Shown here: positions 49,434-59,400 of the stretch, piece by piece
How positions within the stretch are numbered: position 1 is the stretch's first letter
How the letters are laid out: each line of letters starts with the position of its first letter
Source of the DNA: Glycocaulis abyssi
Lineage (GTDB): Bacteria; Pseudomonadota; Alphaproteobacteria; Caulobacterales; Maricaulaceae
Length of the DNA stretch: 64,000 nt
Direction of reading: 5' to 3'
Assembly: GCF_041429775.1 (NCBI RefSeq)
Contig: NZ_CP163421.1
Location: 1,364,001-1,428,000, forward strand
Made by a program: the position numbers and the translations under genes
Notes under the pieces: generated by a model
The model's database searches: none
Told to the model about the DNA's origin: nothing
What the model saw: the letters and a program-made list of their open reading frames with translations, nothing else

Positions 49434-49927
49434 GTACGGTCTTGCCCGATCCGCGCCTGCCCCAGCGTCCAGGCATCGCGCCCTGTCGCACCGGGCAGGC
49501 TGTCTTGCGCCTCGGCGCTGGCCAGAGCCGAAGCGACCTCTGGCGGCATATAGGCTTCATCATGCTTGGCCAGCACCCGGCTGGCGACAAACAGGCCGGT
49601 TTCGGCGAACGCGCCCTCGGCAACAATGCCCTGCCCCTCGCGGAACAGATCAGGCAGTGAACCGGCGTAGCTGATGCGGATATCGGCGATGGTGTCGGTC
49701 ACGGAAAAGCTGGCGCCGCCCGATGCCGGGCGCTCCACTGATCCTTCAATCACCAGACCGCCCACGCGGATGCGCTGGCCGGGCAGTGGCGGCGCTTCAG
49801 CCACCATGGCAGGCGAATGAAAAAACGTCATCGCATCACGCAAGGCAAAGCCTGCCAGCAGGCCCGCAGCCACCAGCACGCCGGCAGATGCCAGCACGAC
49901 CCATAGACGTTTGCGCGCCTTTATCAC
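49430..49927 (-). CDS. ccmE: periplasmic heme chaperone CcmE
   Basis: Carries heme covalently to the cytochrome c lyase. 165 residues: N-terminal membrane anchor (about 8-30), OB-fold core (RIRVGGLVIEGSV, SFSVTDTIADIRISYAG, FREGQGIVAEG), and the heme-binding motif LAKHDEAYMP with His122 and Tyr126. The start is GTG at 49927, overlapping the ccmI stop (GTGA). Confidence 0.95.
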   Translation of the reverse strand: MIKARKRLWVVLASAGVLVAAGLLAGFALRDAMTFFHSPAMVAEAPPLPGQRIRVGGLVIEGSVERPASGGASFSVTDTIADIRISYAGSLPDLFREGQGIVAEGAFAETGLFVASRVLAKHDEAYMPPEVASALASAEAQDSLPGATGRDAWTLGQARIGQDRT

Positions 49928-50880
49928 TCGGTTTCCCCTTCTGCTTCAGCATCCAGGCCGCCCGCGCGCACCAGCGCGTCGAGAATAGCGCCGGTACCGG
50001 CATCCCCGCCAGAGCGGGCGCGGGCCTCGGCAATCGCGGCGCGTGCGCCATCACGGTCTTCGCGGACCGCCCGCACACGCGCCAGCACCATCCAGCGGGT
50101 TAGATCATCCGGATAAGCTTCAAGTCCAGCCTCCAGCCCTGCGACCATTCGTGCCACCATCGCATCCGGGCTTTCATCGGGGTCAAGCGCATCGGGGTCC
50201 ATCATCTGCGGGCCGCCAGCCGGGCGCGACAGCAGGTCAGCGGCGCGCACCGCGATGGCCTGGCGGAAAGGATCATCTTCCGGCAGGCGGCCTACGATGC
50301 CCGCCCAATGACCGAGCGCCGCCTCACGATCACCCGCATCATAGGCAGCTGCGCCCATGAAGAAGGCGGGTTCGGGCAAGGTCTCGTCCAGCTCCATCGC
50401 CGCGGCAAACGCGCGCTCGGCCTCTGGCGTGACCGTGCCTTCATTGAGGTTCACCAGCGCCTGACCCAGATCGGAGAACACCCGCGCATCTTCGCGTACA
50501 CGCGCCGAGCGCTCCAGCATGGCAATGGCTTCCAGGTGGCGTCCGTCAAACGCCAGAAAGCGGCCGAGCATGGCCAGCGCTTCGGGATTGCCCGGTTCAC
50601 GCCGCACAATGGCGCGCAGGCGTTCCTCCTGCTCCTCTGCGGTCAGGTCTTCGGGCGGCAACTCTGCCAGCCGGGCTTCGGTAGCCGCATAGGGCTGACC
50701 TTCAAGGCCGGGTTGGCCGCCCACCAGATAGGCACCCAGCGCCGCTATGGCGAGCACGGCCATCACACCGAACGCCACCAGCCGGTGCATCGGACCGGCA
50801 GCGCCACGCGCCAGCGGGGAGGCAACCCACATCGCCACGCCGACGCCAAGCGCCGCAATAATCAGCGTCAGGGCGATCAT
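49924..50880 (-). CDS. ccmI: cytochrome c maturation protein CcmI
   Basis: Apocytochrome c-binding protein of the heme lyase complex, 318 residues. Two N-terminal membrane helices (about 2-20 and 32-54) are followed by a TPR-rich periplasmic part (NPEALAMLGRFLAFDGRHLEA, DARVFSDLGQALVNLNEG, PEPAFFMGAAAYDAGDREAA). It overlaps the upstream DUF938 gene (ATGA) and the downstream ccmE gene. Confidence 0.92.
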   Translation of the reverse strand: MIALTLIIAALGVGVAMWVASPLARGAAGPMHRLVAFGVMAVLAIAALGAYLVGGQPGLEGQPYAATEARLAELPPEDLTAEEQEERLRAIVRREPGNPEALAMLGRFLAFDGRHLEAIAMLERSARVREDARVFSDLGQALVNLNEGTVTPEAERAFAAAMELDETLPEPAFFMGAAAYDAGDREAALGHWAGIVGRLPEDDPFRQAIAVRAADLLSRPAGGPQMMDPDALDPDESPDAMVARMVAGLEAGLEAYPDDLTRWMVLARVRAVREDRDGARAAIAEARARSGGDAGTGAILDALVRAGGLDAEAEGETE

Positions 50881-51527
50881 GGCGCACCTTTCCGGAAAAC
50901 AAGGGTGAGATTATTGGCCGGCATGGCCAGGCGCTGCGCCAGAACAAGGCCATGGCGCGCCATCAGCGCCGCGACATCATCCAGCGCCCGGACGCCCCAG
51001 CGCGGATCACGCGATTTCAGGCTGGCATCGAAAGCCAGATTTGACGGCGCGGTCGCCTCGCCTTCGAGAAACGGCCCGTACAGGATGAGATAACCGCCCT
51101 CGTCCAGCAGCGCCGCGCCGCCCTCGGCAAGCCCTTCGGCGGCCTGCCACGGCGCGATATGGATCATGTTGGCGCAGAACACCGCAGACACCGGACGCGG
51201 CACGGCCCGCCACCAGCCTGAATGCTGCGTGTCCAGATCGAGCGCGCTCGCCATTCGCCCGGCGGCTTCACTCGCCCAGTCATCAATGCTGGCGCGCGAG
51301 GCGGGATCGGGGTCGCTCGGCTGCCAGCGCAGATCAGCGCGCGCCGACAGGCAGGCCAGAGCATGCTCGCCGGTACCGCTGGCAATCTCCAGCACGGCCG
51401 CATCTTGCGGCAAAACCTGCGCCAGCGTGGCCGCGATGACCTCGCGATTGCGCGCTGCACTCGGAGAACTCAGGCGCGCGCCGGTCTGGCCGCGATTCTC
51501 AAGAGCGATGGGAGATGAGCCGGTCAT
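50877..51527 (-). CDS. DUF938 SAM-dependent methyltransferase-like protein
   Basis: A 216-residue protein with a class I methyltransferase fold: SAARNREVIAATLAQVLP, motif I VLEIASGTGEHA, an Asp-rich SDPDPASRASID acidic loop, and a C-terminal PANNLTLVFRK. DUF938 proteins are conserved in proteobacteria, with no known substrate. It is the first gene in an overlapping chain with ccmI-ccmE-ccmF-ccmH, so it is co-transcribed with cytochrome c maturation; a functional link is only suggested. Confidence 0.88.
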   Translation of the reverse strand: MTGSSPIALENRGQTGARLSSPSAARNREVIAATLAQVLPQDAAVLEIASGTGEHALACLSARADLRWQPSDPDPASRASIDDWASEAAGRMASALDLDTQHSGWWRAVPRPVSAVFCANMIHIAPWQAAEGLAEGGAALLDEGGYLILYGPFLEGEATAPSNLAFDASLKSRDPRWGVRALDDVAALMARHGLVLAQRLAMPANNLTLVFRKGAP

Positions 51528-51567
51528 GGCGTCTACATAGGCCGCCAGCCGTTCGGGATAAAGCCAT

Positions 51568-52905
51568 TCACGCCGCGCGCGCTGCGGCGGCGCGCCGCAG
51601 GAACACAGCAGCGCTTTCCTGCTGGCCCATGGCTGTCATCAGCCGGGCAATGACCGCAGCGCGCTCTGTCAGGGCATCATCACCCTGACTGCCCCGCATC
51701 TGCGCCAGCACCGCTCCGGACGCCATATCAAGCCGCTGGTTCATCCGGTCCAGCACACCCGCATGAGCCCCGCCCACCGCCGCGCGCGAGGCATCATCGC
51801 GCGTCAGCCGCAAAAATGTGCAGAACACTTCCATCCGCGTCGCCGCCGCCTCCAGCGCATCGCCGGAGAGTATGAGCCGCGCAGGGAGCGCCTTGTGCGG
51901 GTCGGGGACGGTCTTGTCGAGCTGGGCCAGCGCTGCGCCATGAATGGCTTCCATCTGCGCAGACGCACGCTGGCGCAGTGCCATGATCTGGCGTCCCCAG
52001 CCCCCATCCTTGCGAATGCCGATTTCGCGGCTCATCCCCACGGTCACGGTGGCAAACTGGGTCAGGGCGGTGGCCATCTCCTGGGCGGCCTCAATACTGG
52101 CGGGAATCTCGGCAAAGCCGCTGACATAATAGGCCGCATCTTCCAGCAGGGCGTCACCGATCGTGGAGACGTCCGTGCGCGAGAGCAGGAAATCATCGTC
52201 GCGCCGGGCGATTTTCTCGAACACGCGCAGGATCGCCCAGGGCCGCGCAAGGCGCGCCATCACAAGATAGAGAAACCAGACGCCCGCATCAGGGTCGGCG
52301 GCGCAGGCTGCGTCATAGCGGTCGCGCAGGGTCTGGGACAGGCCCTCCTCGAGCTCGGCAATACTGGGGGGAATATCGGCCATCGCTTTGCGCAAGACAG
52401 GCCCGGCCCGCAAAATGGCCGCGAGATCACGCACTGCCCGGAAATCACTGACCCCAAGCCGGTGGCGTAGCTGCTTTGTCGCACGCGGATCGTCGCGCAG
52501 CTCTTCAATCGCGGCCAGGATGCGCTTTGAGGCATCGGCCCGCAGCGAGTCTTCTGCCTTTTCGTCCAGCGGCATGAGCGGGTTTGCACAGCGTTCCGTC
52601 ATCGCTGCGGTTATGTCCGGCGCGAGCGTCTCGTCCATCCAGCTCCAGACGGTCGCGAGCATGGCAGGGGGAATGTGCGCCAGCGACGGGCGGGCATGGG
52701 CCGGGTCAAGGCTCAAAGGGGCGAGCGGCGCGAAAAACCGTTCACGTGTATAGAGTTCCGGCTTTCGTGAGCACGCATGCAGAAGCTCGCCCATCGTCTC
52801 GTCACCCGTCCTTGCCGTCTCGACAATGCGGGCAGCGAACGCCGCAGGCAGCGCGCTCATCAGAGCACGTAGCTGGGCAATCTTGGCAGGTGTGAGCGTC
52901 GTCAT
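51568..52905 (-). CDS. large all-helical soluble protein of unknown function
   Basis: A 445-residue protein from the ATG at 52905; a GTG at 52944 is an in-frame alternative and neither has a good ribosome site. It contains only helices in appearance: repeated amphipathic segments such as KIAQLRALMSALPAAFAARI, SKRILAAIEELRDDPRATKQ and DALTERAAVIARLMTAMG. No signal peptide, membrane helix or known motif was recognised. It lies 40 bases upstream of the DUF938/ccm operon and 48 bases downstream of the PhoQ-like kinase gene on the same strand. Confidence 0.7.
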   Translation of the reverse strand: MTTLTPAKIAQLRALMSALPAAFAARIVETARTGDETMGELLHACSRKPELYTRERFFAPLAPLSLDPAHARPSLAHIPPAMLATVWSWMDETLAPDITAAMTERCANPLMPLDEKAEDSLRADASKRILAAIEELRDDPRATKQLRHRLGVSDFRAVRDLAAILRAGPVLRKAMADIPPSIAELEEGLSQTLRDRYDAACAADPDAGVWFLYLVMARLARPWAILRVFEKIARRDDDFLLSRTDVSTIGDALLEDAAYYVSGFAEIPASIEAAQEMATALTQFATVTVGMSREIGIRKDGGWGRQIMALRQRASAQMEAIHGAALAQLDKTVPDPHKALPARLILSGDALEAAATRMEVFCTFLRLTRDDASRAAVGGAHAGVLDRMNQRLDMASGAVLAQMRGSQGDDALTERAAVIARLMTAMGQQESAAVFLRRAAAARAA

Positions 52906-52953
52906 AAATGCGGCCGCGACGGTAAATCCGGGTTTCAGCGTCACATTTTGCGG

Positions 52954-54375
52954 TTAATGGCGCGTTTCCCCTGTGCGGATCACGCCTGGCAGGACCAGCC
53001 TGGCGTCCAGTCCGCCGAGCGCGCTGACCTCCAGCGCCAGTGCCCCGCCATAGGCTTTCACCAGATCGCTGACAATCGCCAGGCCAAAGCCGGTGCCGGG
53101 GGCCTGCTCGTCAAGCCGGACACCCCGGCCCAGAACCTGTTCGCGCGCCTGCGGGTCCAGCCCCGGCCCGTCATCCTCCACGCTCAGCAGAACCGCGCCC
53201 TCCGCGCCGGTGCTGGCACTTATCTGCACGCGGCTTGCCGCCCATTTGCAGGCATTGTCGACAAGATTGCCGATAAGGTCCTCAAGGTCCTGGCGTTCGC
53301 CCCGGAACACCGGATTGCCCTCGACAGTCCAGTCCAGCGTGATGTCCCGGCGGGCATAGATGCGGCGCAGGGTGCGCCCCAGATCCTCGATCACCTCGCC
53401 CACCGGTGTGCGCGCGCCAATGGCCTTGGCGTTGGCGGCGGCTCTGGCGCGCCGCAAATGGTGCTCCACCTGCCCGGTCATCGCATCGGTCTGGCGGCGG
53501 ACAAGGTCGCCCAGCCGGGTGTCATCGCCGCGCGCCTCGTTGGAGAGCACGGTGATCGGCGTTTTCAGGGCGTGGGCGAGATTGCCGACATGGGTGCGCG
53601 CGCGCTCGACCACCTCTCTGGAATGATCGATAAGCGCGTTGAGTTCATTGGCCAGCGGCATCATTTCGGACGGGTACTGACCTGAAATCCTGTGCGTTTC
53701 GCCATCGCGCACGCGGGCCACGGCGCGCCGCAGTTTGAGCACTGGCGACAGGCCGACGCGCACCTGCACCACCACGCCGACCGCCAGCAGAATGGCAAAC
53801 CCGGCAAGCAGGCCGGCTGCAACGAGGCCGAATGTCCAGACCCGCCGGTCGGACGGGCGCCTGTCTTCGGCAGCGATAATGATGACCGGCCCATCCAGTC
53901 CGGGCAGGACAACCGCCCGTACCGACAGGCGCAAGGGCTCACCGTCCGGCCCGTCGGCATTGCCGGCCACGGCCTGTCCGCTCGCCGCAATAGCGGCGCT
54001 ACGCAATCTGTCGGATAGAACGATGGTTTCATCCCAGAGAGAGCGGGAGCGCTCAATAGGGTCCGCACCGGCAGGCGCATTGGCGTGGCTTACCTGCCAG
54101 TAGCGGCCGGAAAACACCTGGCCGAAGCGCGGATCAAGCAGATCGCGCGTCAGCACCACACCGCCATCGGGTGTCGCCTCCAGCTGGATCAGCAGAAATT
54201 CGGCGATATTGGCCTGCCGGTTATCGAGATCGGTCAGCACCGTCTGGCGGAACACCGCCGTCAGCGACACAGCGCCAACCGTCAGCAGGATCAGTCCCCA
54301 GCTGAGCGCAAGAAGGCTCAGCCGCCTGAGCAGCGACCCGCGTTCGATCAGCGTGTCACTGCTGTCAGCGCTCAC
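52954..54375 (-). CDS. PhoQ-like sensor histidine kinase
   Basis: A 473-residue kinase with membrane helices at about 23-45 and 180-203, a periplasmic sensor between them, a HAMP-like linker, phospho-acceptor helix NLAHALKTPITVLSNEA with His268, and an ATPase domain (NLVDNACKWAASR, EDDGPGLDPQAR, GTGFGLAIVSDLVKAYGG). The HALKTP box is typical of PhoQ/FeuQ-type kinases. It overlaps the response regulator gene by 4 bases. With the PepSY gene upstream, this is the familiar PepSY - regulator - kinase set; the likely input is envelope or divalent-cation state (inference). Confidence 0.9.
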   Translation of the reverse strand: MSADSSDTLIERGSLLRRLSLLALSWGLILLTVGAVSLTAVFRQTVLTDLDNRQANIAEFLLIQLEATPDGGVVLTRDLLDPRFGQVFSGRYWQVSHANAPAGADPIERSRSLWDETIVLSDRLRSAAIAASGQAVAGNADGPDGEPLRLSVRAVVLPGLDGPVIIIAAEDRRPSDRRVWTFGLVAAGLLAGFAILLAVGVVVQVRVGLSPVLKLRRAVARVRDGETHRISGQYPSEMMPLANELNALIDHSREVVERARTHVGNLAHALKTPITVLSNEARGDDTRLGDLVRRQTDAMTGQVEHHLRRARAAANAKAIGARTPVGEVIEDLGRTLRRIYARRDITLDWTVEGNPVFRGERQDLEDLIGNLVDNACKWAASRVQISASTGAEGAVLLSVEDDGPGLDPQAREQVLGRGVRLDEQAPGTGFGLAIVSDLVKAYGGALALEVSALGGLDARLVLPGVIRTGETRH

Positions 54376-55058
54376 CCCGCCTTGGCCCGCGTATCTGCGC
54401 CGGGCGCCACCAGCCGGTAGCCCAGCCCGCGCACCGTCTCGATGCGCTCGGTTCCGATCTTCTTGCGCAGACGGCCGACAAACACCTCGATCGTATTGGA
54501 ATCACGGTCGAAATCCTGATCGTAAATGTGCTCGACCAGCTCGGTGCGCGAGATCACCCGCTCACGATGGTGGATCATGTAGGAGAGGATGCGGAACTCG
54601 TGCGAGGTCAGCTTGACCAGCTGATCGCCGACAAACACCCGCGCGCCGCGCGTATCCACCGACAGATCGCCCATCTCGATGGTGGATGTCGCGTGGCCAG
54701 CTGCGCGCCGGGTCAGGGCACGCAGGCGCGCCAGCAATTCTTCCGGGTGGAAGGGCTTGGTCAGATAATCGTCCGCGCCCGCATCAAACCCGGCCACCTT
54801 TTCGCTCCAGCGGTCGCGGGCGGTCAGGATCAGCACCGGAAAGTCGCGCCCAGCCGAGCGCCAGCGTTCCAGCACGCTCACACCATCAAGGCGCGGCAGG
54901 CCAAGATCGAGCACAACGGCGTCATAGGGTTCGGTATCGCCCATGAACCAGCCCTCCTCGCCATCGCCTGCCTCATCCACGGCATAGCCGGAATGGTCCA
55001 GCACGTCTTTGAGCTGGCGGCGCAGATCGGGATCGTCTTCAACTATCAGGGCGCGCAT
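54372..55058 (-). CDS. PhoP/OmpR-type response regulator
   Basis: A 228-residue regulator: receiver domain with Asp51 in VVLDLGLPRLDG and DDYLTKPFHPEELLAR, then a winged helix (LTSHEFRILSYMIHHRERVI, SNTIEVFVGRLRKKIG). The ATG at 55058 has GGAG eight bases upstream, preferred over the in-frame codon at 55067. It lies 31 bases after the PepSY gene and is coupled to the kinase gene. Confidence 0.92.
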   Translation of the reverse strand: MRALIVEDDPDLRRQLKDVLDHSGYAVDEAGDGEEGWFMGDTEPYDAVVLDLGLPRLDGVSVLERWRSAGRDFPVLILTARDRWSEKVAGFDAGADDYLTKPFHPEELLARLRALTRRAAGHATSTIEMGDLSVDTRGARVFVGDQLVKLTSHEFRILSYMIHHRERVISRTELVEHIYDQDFDRDSNTIEVFVGRLRKKIGTERIETVRGLGYRLVAPGADTRAKAG

Positions 55059-55089
55059 CAGACACACTCCGTTGAGAAAAGTACTGGCA

Positions 55090-55416
55090 TCACATCACCC
55101 GGCCACTGGCGGCATCAACGCGCACGTCGATCCGGCGGCCCTCCTGGGTGAGTATCTTCACGATGTAAAAAGGCGAGCCGGAGCGAACCAGTTCCACATC
55201 AAGCACCTGCGCGCCCGGATAGCGGCGGCGCACATTGTCCACCGCGACGCGGGCCGGCACGACATTGCCGGACTGGCTCTGGCTGCGGGCCTCGTCTGCG
55301 GAATAGCGTGAACGCGGGTCAAACGCCTGCGCTTCAGCGGCCACCTCGGTGGCACGCGCATCTGCCGCCACCAGGGCGGTCAGGCAGATCAGGAGAAGGG
55401 CGTAGCGTTTCATCAT
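55090..55416 (-). CDS. periplasmic PepSY domain protein
   Basis: A 108-residue secreted protein: signal peptide (LLLICLTALVAADARA) and a single PepSY unit (AVDNVRRRYPGAQVLDVELV, YIVKILTQEGRRIDVRVDA, ending SGRVM). PepSY modules inhibit peptidases or sense envelope state. Small genes of this type often stand directly before PhoPQ-like pairs, as here, so it is probably part of the signalling unit. ATG 55413 is an equally possible start. Confidence 0.85.
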   Translation of the reverse strand: MMKRYALLLICLTALVAADARATEVAAEAQAFDPRSRYSADEARSQSQSGNVVPARVAVDNVRRRYPGAQVLDVELVRSGSPFYIVKILTQEGRRIDVRVDAASGRVM

Positions 55417-55506
55417 GCCGACATGTTTCGCACCGGAGCGCTGAACCTTATCTGAACGACCGTGTCATTCTGCAGACATGCAGGCGACGGGCCAAGCACG
55501 CATACA

Positions 55507-56409
55507 TTAGCTTTTTAAACGCCGCCTGGGATCATATCCCGTCGGCGGGCGCCAGCTTTCTGCAAATTCTTCCAGCGCGGGGTCGCCTGACGGCAGATCG
55601 ATCATCAGCCGGATAAGCTGATCGCCGCGCTGGCCGCCGCTTTTGGGCGCGCCGCGTCCTTTCAGGCGCAGGACAGAGCCTGAACTGGTACCGGAGGGGA
55701 TACGCACCTCCACATCGCCATCCAGCGTGGGCGCGCGCACCTGCCCGCCCAGCACCGCCTCTTTCAGCGATATGGGAAGATCAAGGCGGATATCATCCCC
55801 CTCACGGCGAAAATGGGGATGGGGGGCGACTTTTATCTCGACCAGCAGCGCGCCGGGTGGTCCACCCGATAGCGAGCCATGGCCCTGCCCTTTCAGGCGC
55901 AGCACCTGCCCGTCATTGACGCCCGCCGGGATGGTCACATCCAGCGCCCGTCCGCCGGGCAGCGACAGGCGTTTTTTCGTGCCCAGCACCGCTTCAGGCA
56001 GGGTGATGCGCACTTGTGTGCGCAGATCAGCGCCCTTTTCGGCAGCCGGGCGGCGGCGCTGCGCCCCGGCATTCTGGGCGGCGAACAGATCAGCAAAGAT
56101 GTCGCCCAGATCCTCAAACCGCCCTTGCGGCCCGCGCTGGCCGGGACCGCCACCGGGGCGCGAGCGGTAATGGAAGTGCGGGCGTTCCTGGCCCTGCCCG
56201 TCCACCTCGCCCCGGTCGAAGCGCGCACGCTGTTCAGGATCGGACAAGAGCTTGAAGGCTTGCGTCACCTGCTTGAAGCGTTCCTCGGCTGCCTTGTCGC
56301 CGGGGCGCGCATCAGGGTGCAGCTCTTTGGCCAGCTTTCGGTAAGCCTTGCGGATCTCGTCCGCCGGGGCACGTTCCGAAACGCCCAGAATCGCATACGG
56401 GTTCATCAT
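55507..56409 (-). CDS. DnaJ/CbpA-type J-domain chaperone
   Basis: A 300-residue co-chaperone: J domain (NPYAILGVSERAPADEIRKA, with the HPD triad in LHPDARPGD), a Gly-rich linker (about 70-110), and the C-terminal substrate-binding domains (VRITLPEAVLGTKKRLSLPG, LRLKGQGHG, ISLKEAVLGGQVRAPTLDG). No zinc-finger is present, so it is a type II J protein like CbpA. The start at 56409 precedes the J domain directly, without a strong ribosome site. It follows the last GTA gene by 56 bases; that nearness is probably chance. Confidence 0.9.
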   Translation of the reverse strand: MMNPYAILGVSERAPADEIRKAYRKLAKELHPDARPGDKAAEERFKQVTQAFKLLSDPEQRARFDRGEVDGQGQERPHFHYRSRPGGGPGQRGPQGRFEDLGDIFADLFAAQNAGAQRRRPAAEKGADLRTQVRITLPEAVLGTKKRLSLPGGRALDVTIPAGVNDGQVLRLKGQGHGSLSGGPPGALLVEIKVAPHPHFRREGDDIRLDLPISLKEAVLGGQVRAPTLDGDVEVRIPSGTSSGSVLRLKGRGAPKSGGQRGDQLIRLMIDLPSGDPALEEFAESWRPPTGYDPRRRLKS

Positions 56410-56465
56410 GGTGCAGATGGGATAGCAGCGCTTTGACCGCTTGGCGATGTGGCGTGCTGCAGGGC

Positions 56466-59400
56466 TCAGGACAAGGGGGCAGGCAGTGCGCCTTGCGCCG
56501 GGCGCCCCGGCCCGGTCCGCGCTGACATCTGTGCCACCTGCCAGTAAGCACCAGCGGGCAGTTCCAGAGCCGTTGCAGCCGGTACGAGGATTGACGGCAG
56601 CGTGCTTTCGCCCGTCCACAGCAGCGCATCAGCGCTGTCACGCACTTCGACCCCGTAGAGCTCTTCAGCCTCGCCCAGCCCCACCTCGCCAATACCCCAG
56701 GCATCGCCCTCAAGGCGGGTGCGGCGTATCCAGCTCAAGGCGAGGTCATCGCCCTGCCAGACGGCCTTCAGATGCACTGGCGAGAGCGGGCGGTATTCCA
56801 CGCCGTCATAGAGGGCTTCCACCTGCCGGGCGGATACATCGTCAAGGCTGCGCCCCGGCGGCACGGCAATCAGCGTAAGCGGCGCACCCAGCGCATTGGC
56901 ATCAAGGGGCAGCACCGCGCCCGCTCCATCCAGCACCACCACGCGCGCACCGGACGGCGCGCCGCTAACGGCGCTGCCGCCAAGGCCGCGTATGAGGTCA
57001 CGCAATCTCCATTGTGACGGCGCGATCAGCTCTGCGCTCGCAAACTGGATGATTTCCCACCCGTCCGGACCTTCCACCGCCAGCTGATTGACACCCGACA
57101 GCGCCGATAGAGGGGCCACGCTTTCCAGCGCACCATCGAACAGGGTGATGTCGAGCACACTTGCCCGGTCCCACCGGCCCTCAAATCCGGCGGGCAGATC
57201 GGCGGCCAGATGGCCAAGGCTCGCAGGCTGCTCCAGTTCGAGCACCGGCACCACAGACGACACATCCGGCCCGGCATGGAGCGTCAGCGGGCCGGGCCAG
57301 GGCGCAGCAAAGGCCGCCACCCACAGCCCGCCCCTCTCGGAGGCTTCACCGGGCAGGACAGGCAGGTCTAAAGCCACCAGAACGGGCCGCGATGGCGGGG
57401 CCTGATCCGGCTCTCGCGATGAAGGCTGCGTCCCGGCGAGAACAGGGTCACGCCCGCTGGCAGGGACCAGAGCGGCCTGACGGGCGGCAACCCCTTCAAG
57501 GCTTGCCACCATCAACGGCGCGTCCATGCCGGTTTCACCAGACAGGATGAGCGTATCGCCAGCCTCCACCGCCATCAGGGATGGCGGCAGCATCAGATCA
57601 ACGCCCAGCGCGCCCGCCTCATCACTGCGCAGCAAACCTTGCGCCCAGCCTTGCGCCTGACCGGTATCAGCAAGGATACGCAGGCCAAATTCGGCCACGC
57701 CTTCTACCGCTGCATCGAGCCCACGCGCCGACGCCATGGCCGGGCTGTAGGCGTCATCATCGGTGATATGGGCAATGCGCACCTCGCGCACCCGCCCTGC
57801 CGCCGCTTCGTGGGTAACGACCAGCGGCGGCGCATTGCCAGCGCGCACGCAATGGCTGGCATCAAGGCTTGTGACGGCCAGCGCCGAACGCGGCCACGCG
57901 GTCACGCCGTCAGCGCGGTCTACCATGTCAAAGCCATAGAGCGCGCCGAGCCGGGCGAGCACATCGCGCGCCCGCTCCCCGCCATCAATCACCAGCCCGG
58001 CGACGAGGCCGTCGAGCCGGGTTGTATCCACGCTCTCCAGACCGGCGCGCGCGGCAACGTCCTGCACGATGCGGGCAAGGCTCGCCTGCCCGGCACGCCC
58101 GGTCAGCCAGTGGCCGAGCTGCCAGTTCGCGCCGTCATCCCAGACGGCGGAGAGGGCAGGAAACTCCGGGAAGGGCCGCGCATCCCAGGTCCAGGCATGA
58201 CCGAGCGAGAGGTCTATCATCAGCCCGCCATAGAGTGGCGAGACGGGATTATTGGCACCCTGCCAATAGCCCATCAGCGCCTCCATATAGCGCCGCTGGA
58301 TCACGTCATCGCGTGTGCCGCGCGAGAAGTATGGCGCGAAGCTCTCCGAGCTTTTCGGATCGATGAAGACATTGGGCTGGTTTGCGCCCTTGTCGACCGC
58401 CGGGCAGCCATATTCGATGAAGGCGAAGGGTTTGGAGCGGGGAATCCACGCCGTCGGCTGGGACAGGCGCGTGCCGGATGCGTTGCGCTCGTGATGGGCC
58501 TCGCTCCACCAGCTGCGCAAATCCTTGTAGCGCCAGATCCATGGCTCGCCCTGACCATCCGTGATGGGGGTGCGAGTTTGCGCTTCGCGGTCAGCGGGGC
58601 TGGCGTAATACCAGTCAAACCCCTCCCCGCCTTCGACCTGGCCGGTCAGATAATCCGGGTCGTGGGTAGAGGAGAAACCGGCAAGCGCGTCCAGATGGGT
58701 TGCGCCGTCGCGCCAGTCAGCCAGCGGGATGTACCAGTCGAGGCCAATAAAATCGATATTGGCATCCGCCCAGAGCGGATCGAGATGGAAGCGGCGTTCG
58801 CCCCCGCCCGGCGCATGACCCCAGTATTCCGACCAGTCCGCCGCGTAGGAGAGCTTGCACCCTGCCCCCAGCAGTGCGCGCACCTCTCCGGCCAGCGTTT
58901 TAAGGTGTGCGGTCGCCGGATAGAAGCCGGATGCGGAGCGGATAGTTGTCAGCCCGCGCATCTCCGAACCGATGAGGAAGGCATCCACCCCACCCGCCGC
59001 CGCAGCCAGGGCCGCGTGGTGCAGGATGAAGCGGGAAAACCGCCATTCATTCGGGCCGGAATAACTCACCTGTCCGGATGCCGTGCTGAAATGGGATGCG
59101 CTGGCGCTACCGAAAAAGCTCGCAACCTGCGCGGCGGCAGCGGAGCTGGCATCAACGCTGCCCGGCTGGCCGGGTGCGGGGTGGCAGGTAATGCGTCCGC
59201 GCCACGGAAAGACCGCCTGCTCGGCCCCGCCATAGGGGTCTGGCAGCGCGTTGCCTTGCGGCACATCCATCAGGATGAAGGGGTAGAGGACGACCTTGTA
59301 GCCACGGCTTTTGAGAAGCTGGATTGCCTGAATGACGCTGCGGTCAGAGGGCGTGCCGCCATAGACCGGCTTTTCCGGCCCGCCGCTGATCAGGTGCGCA

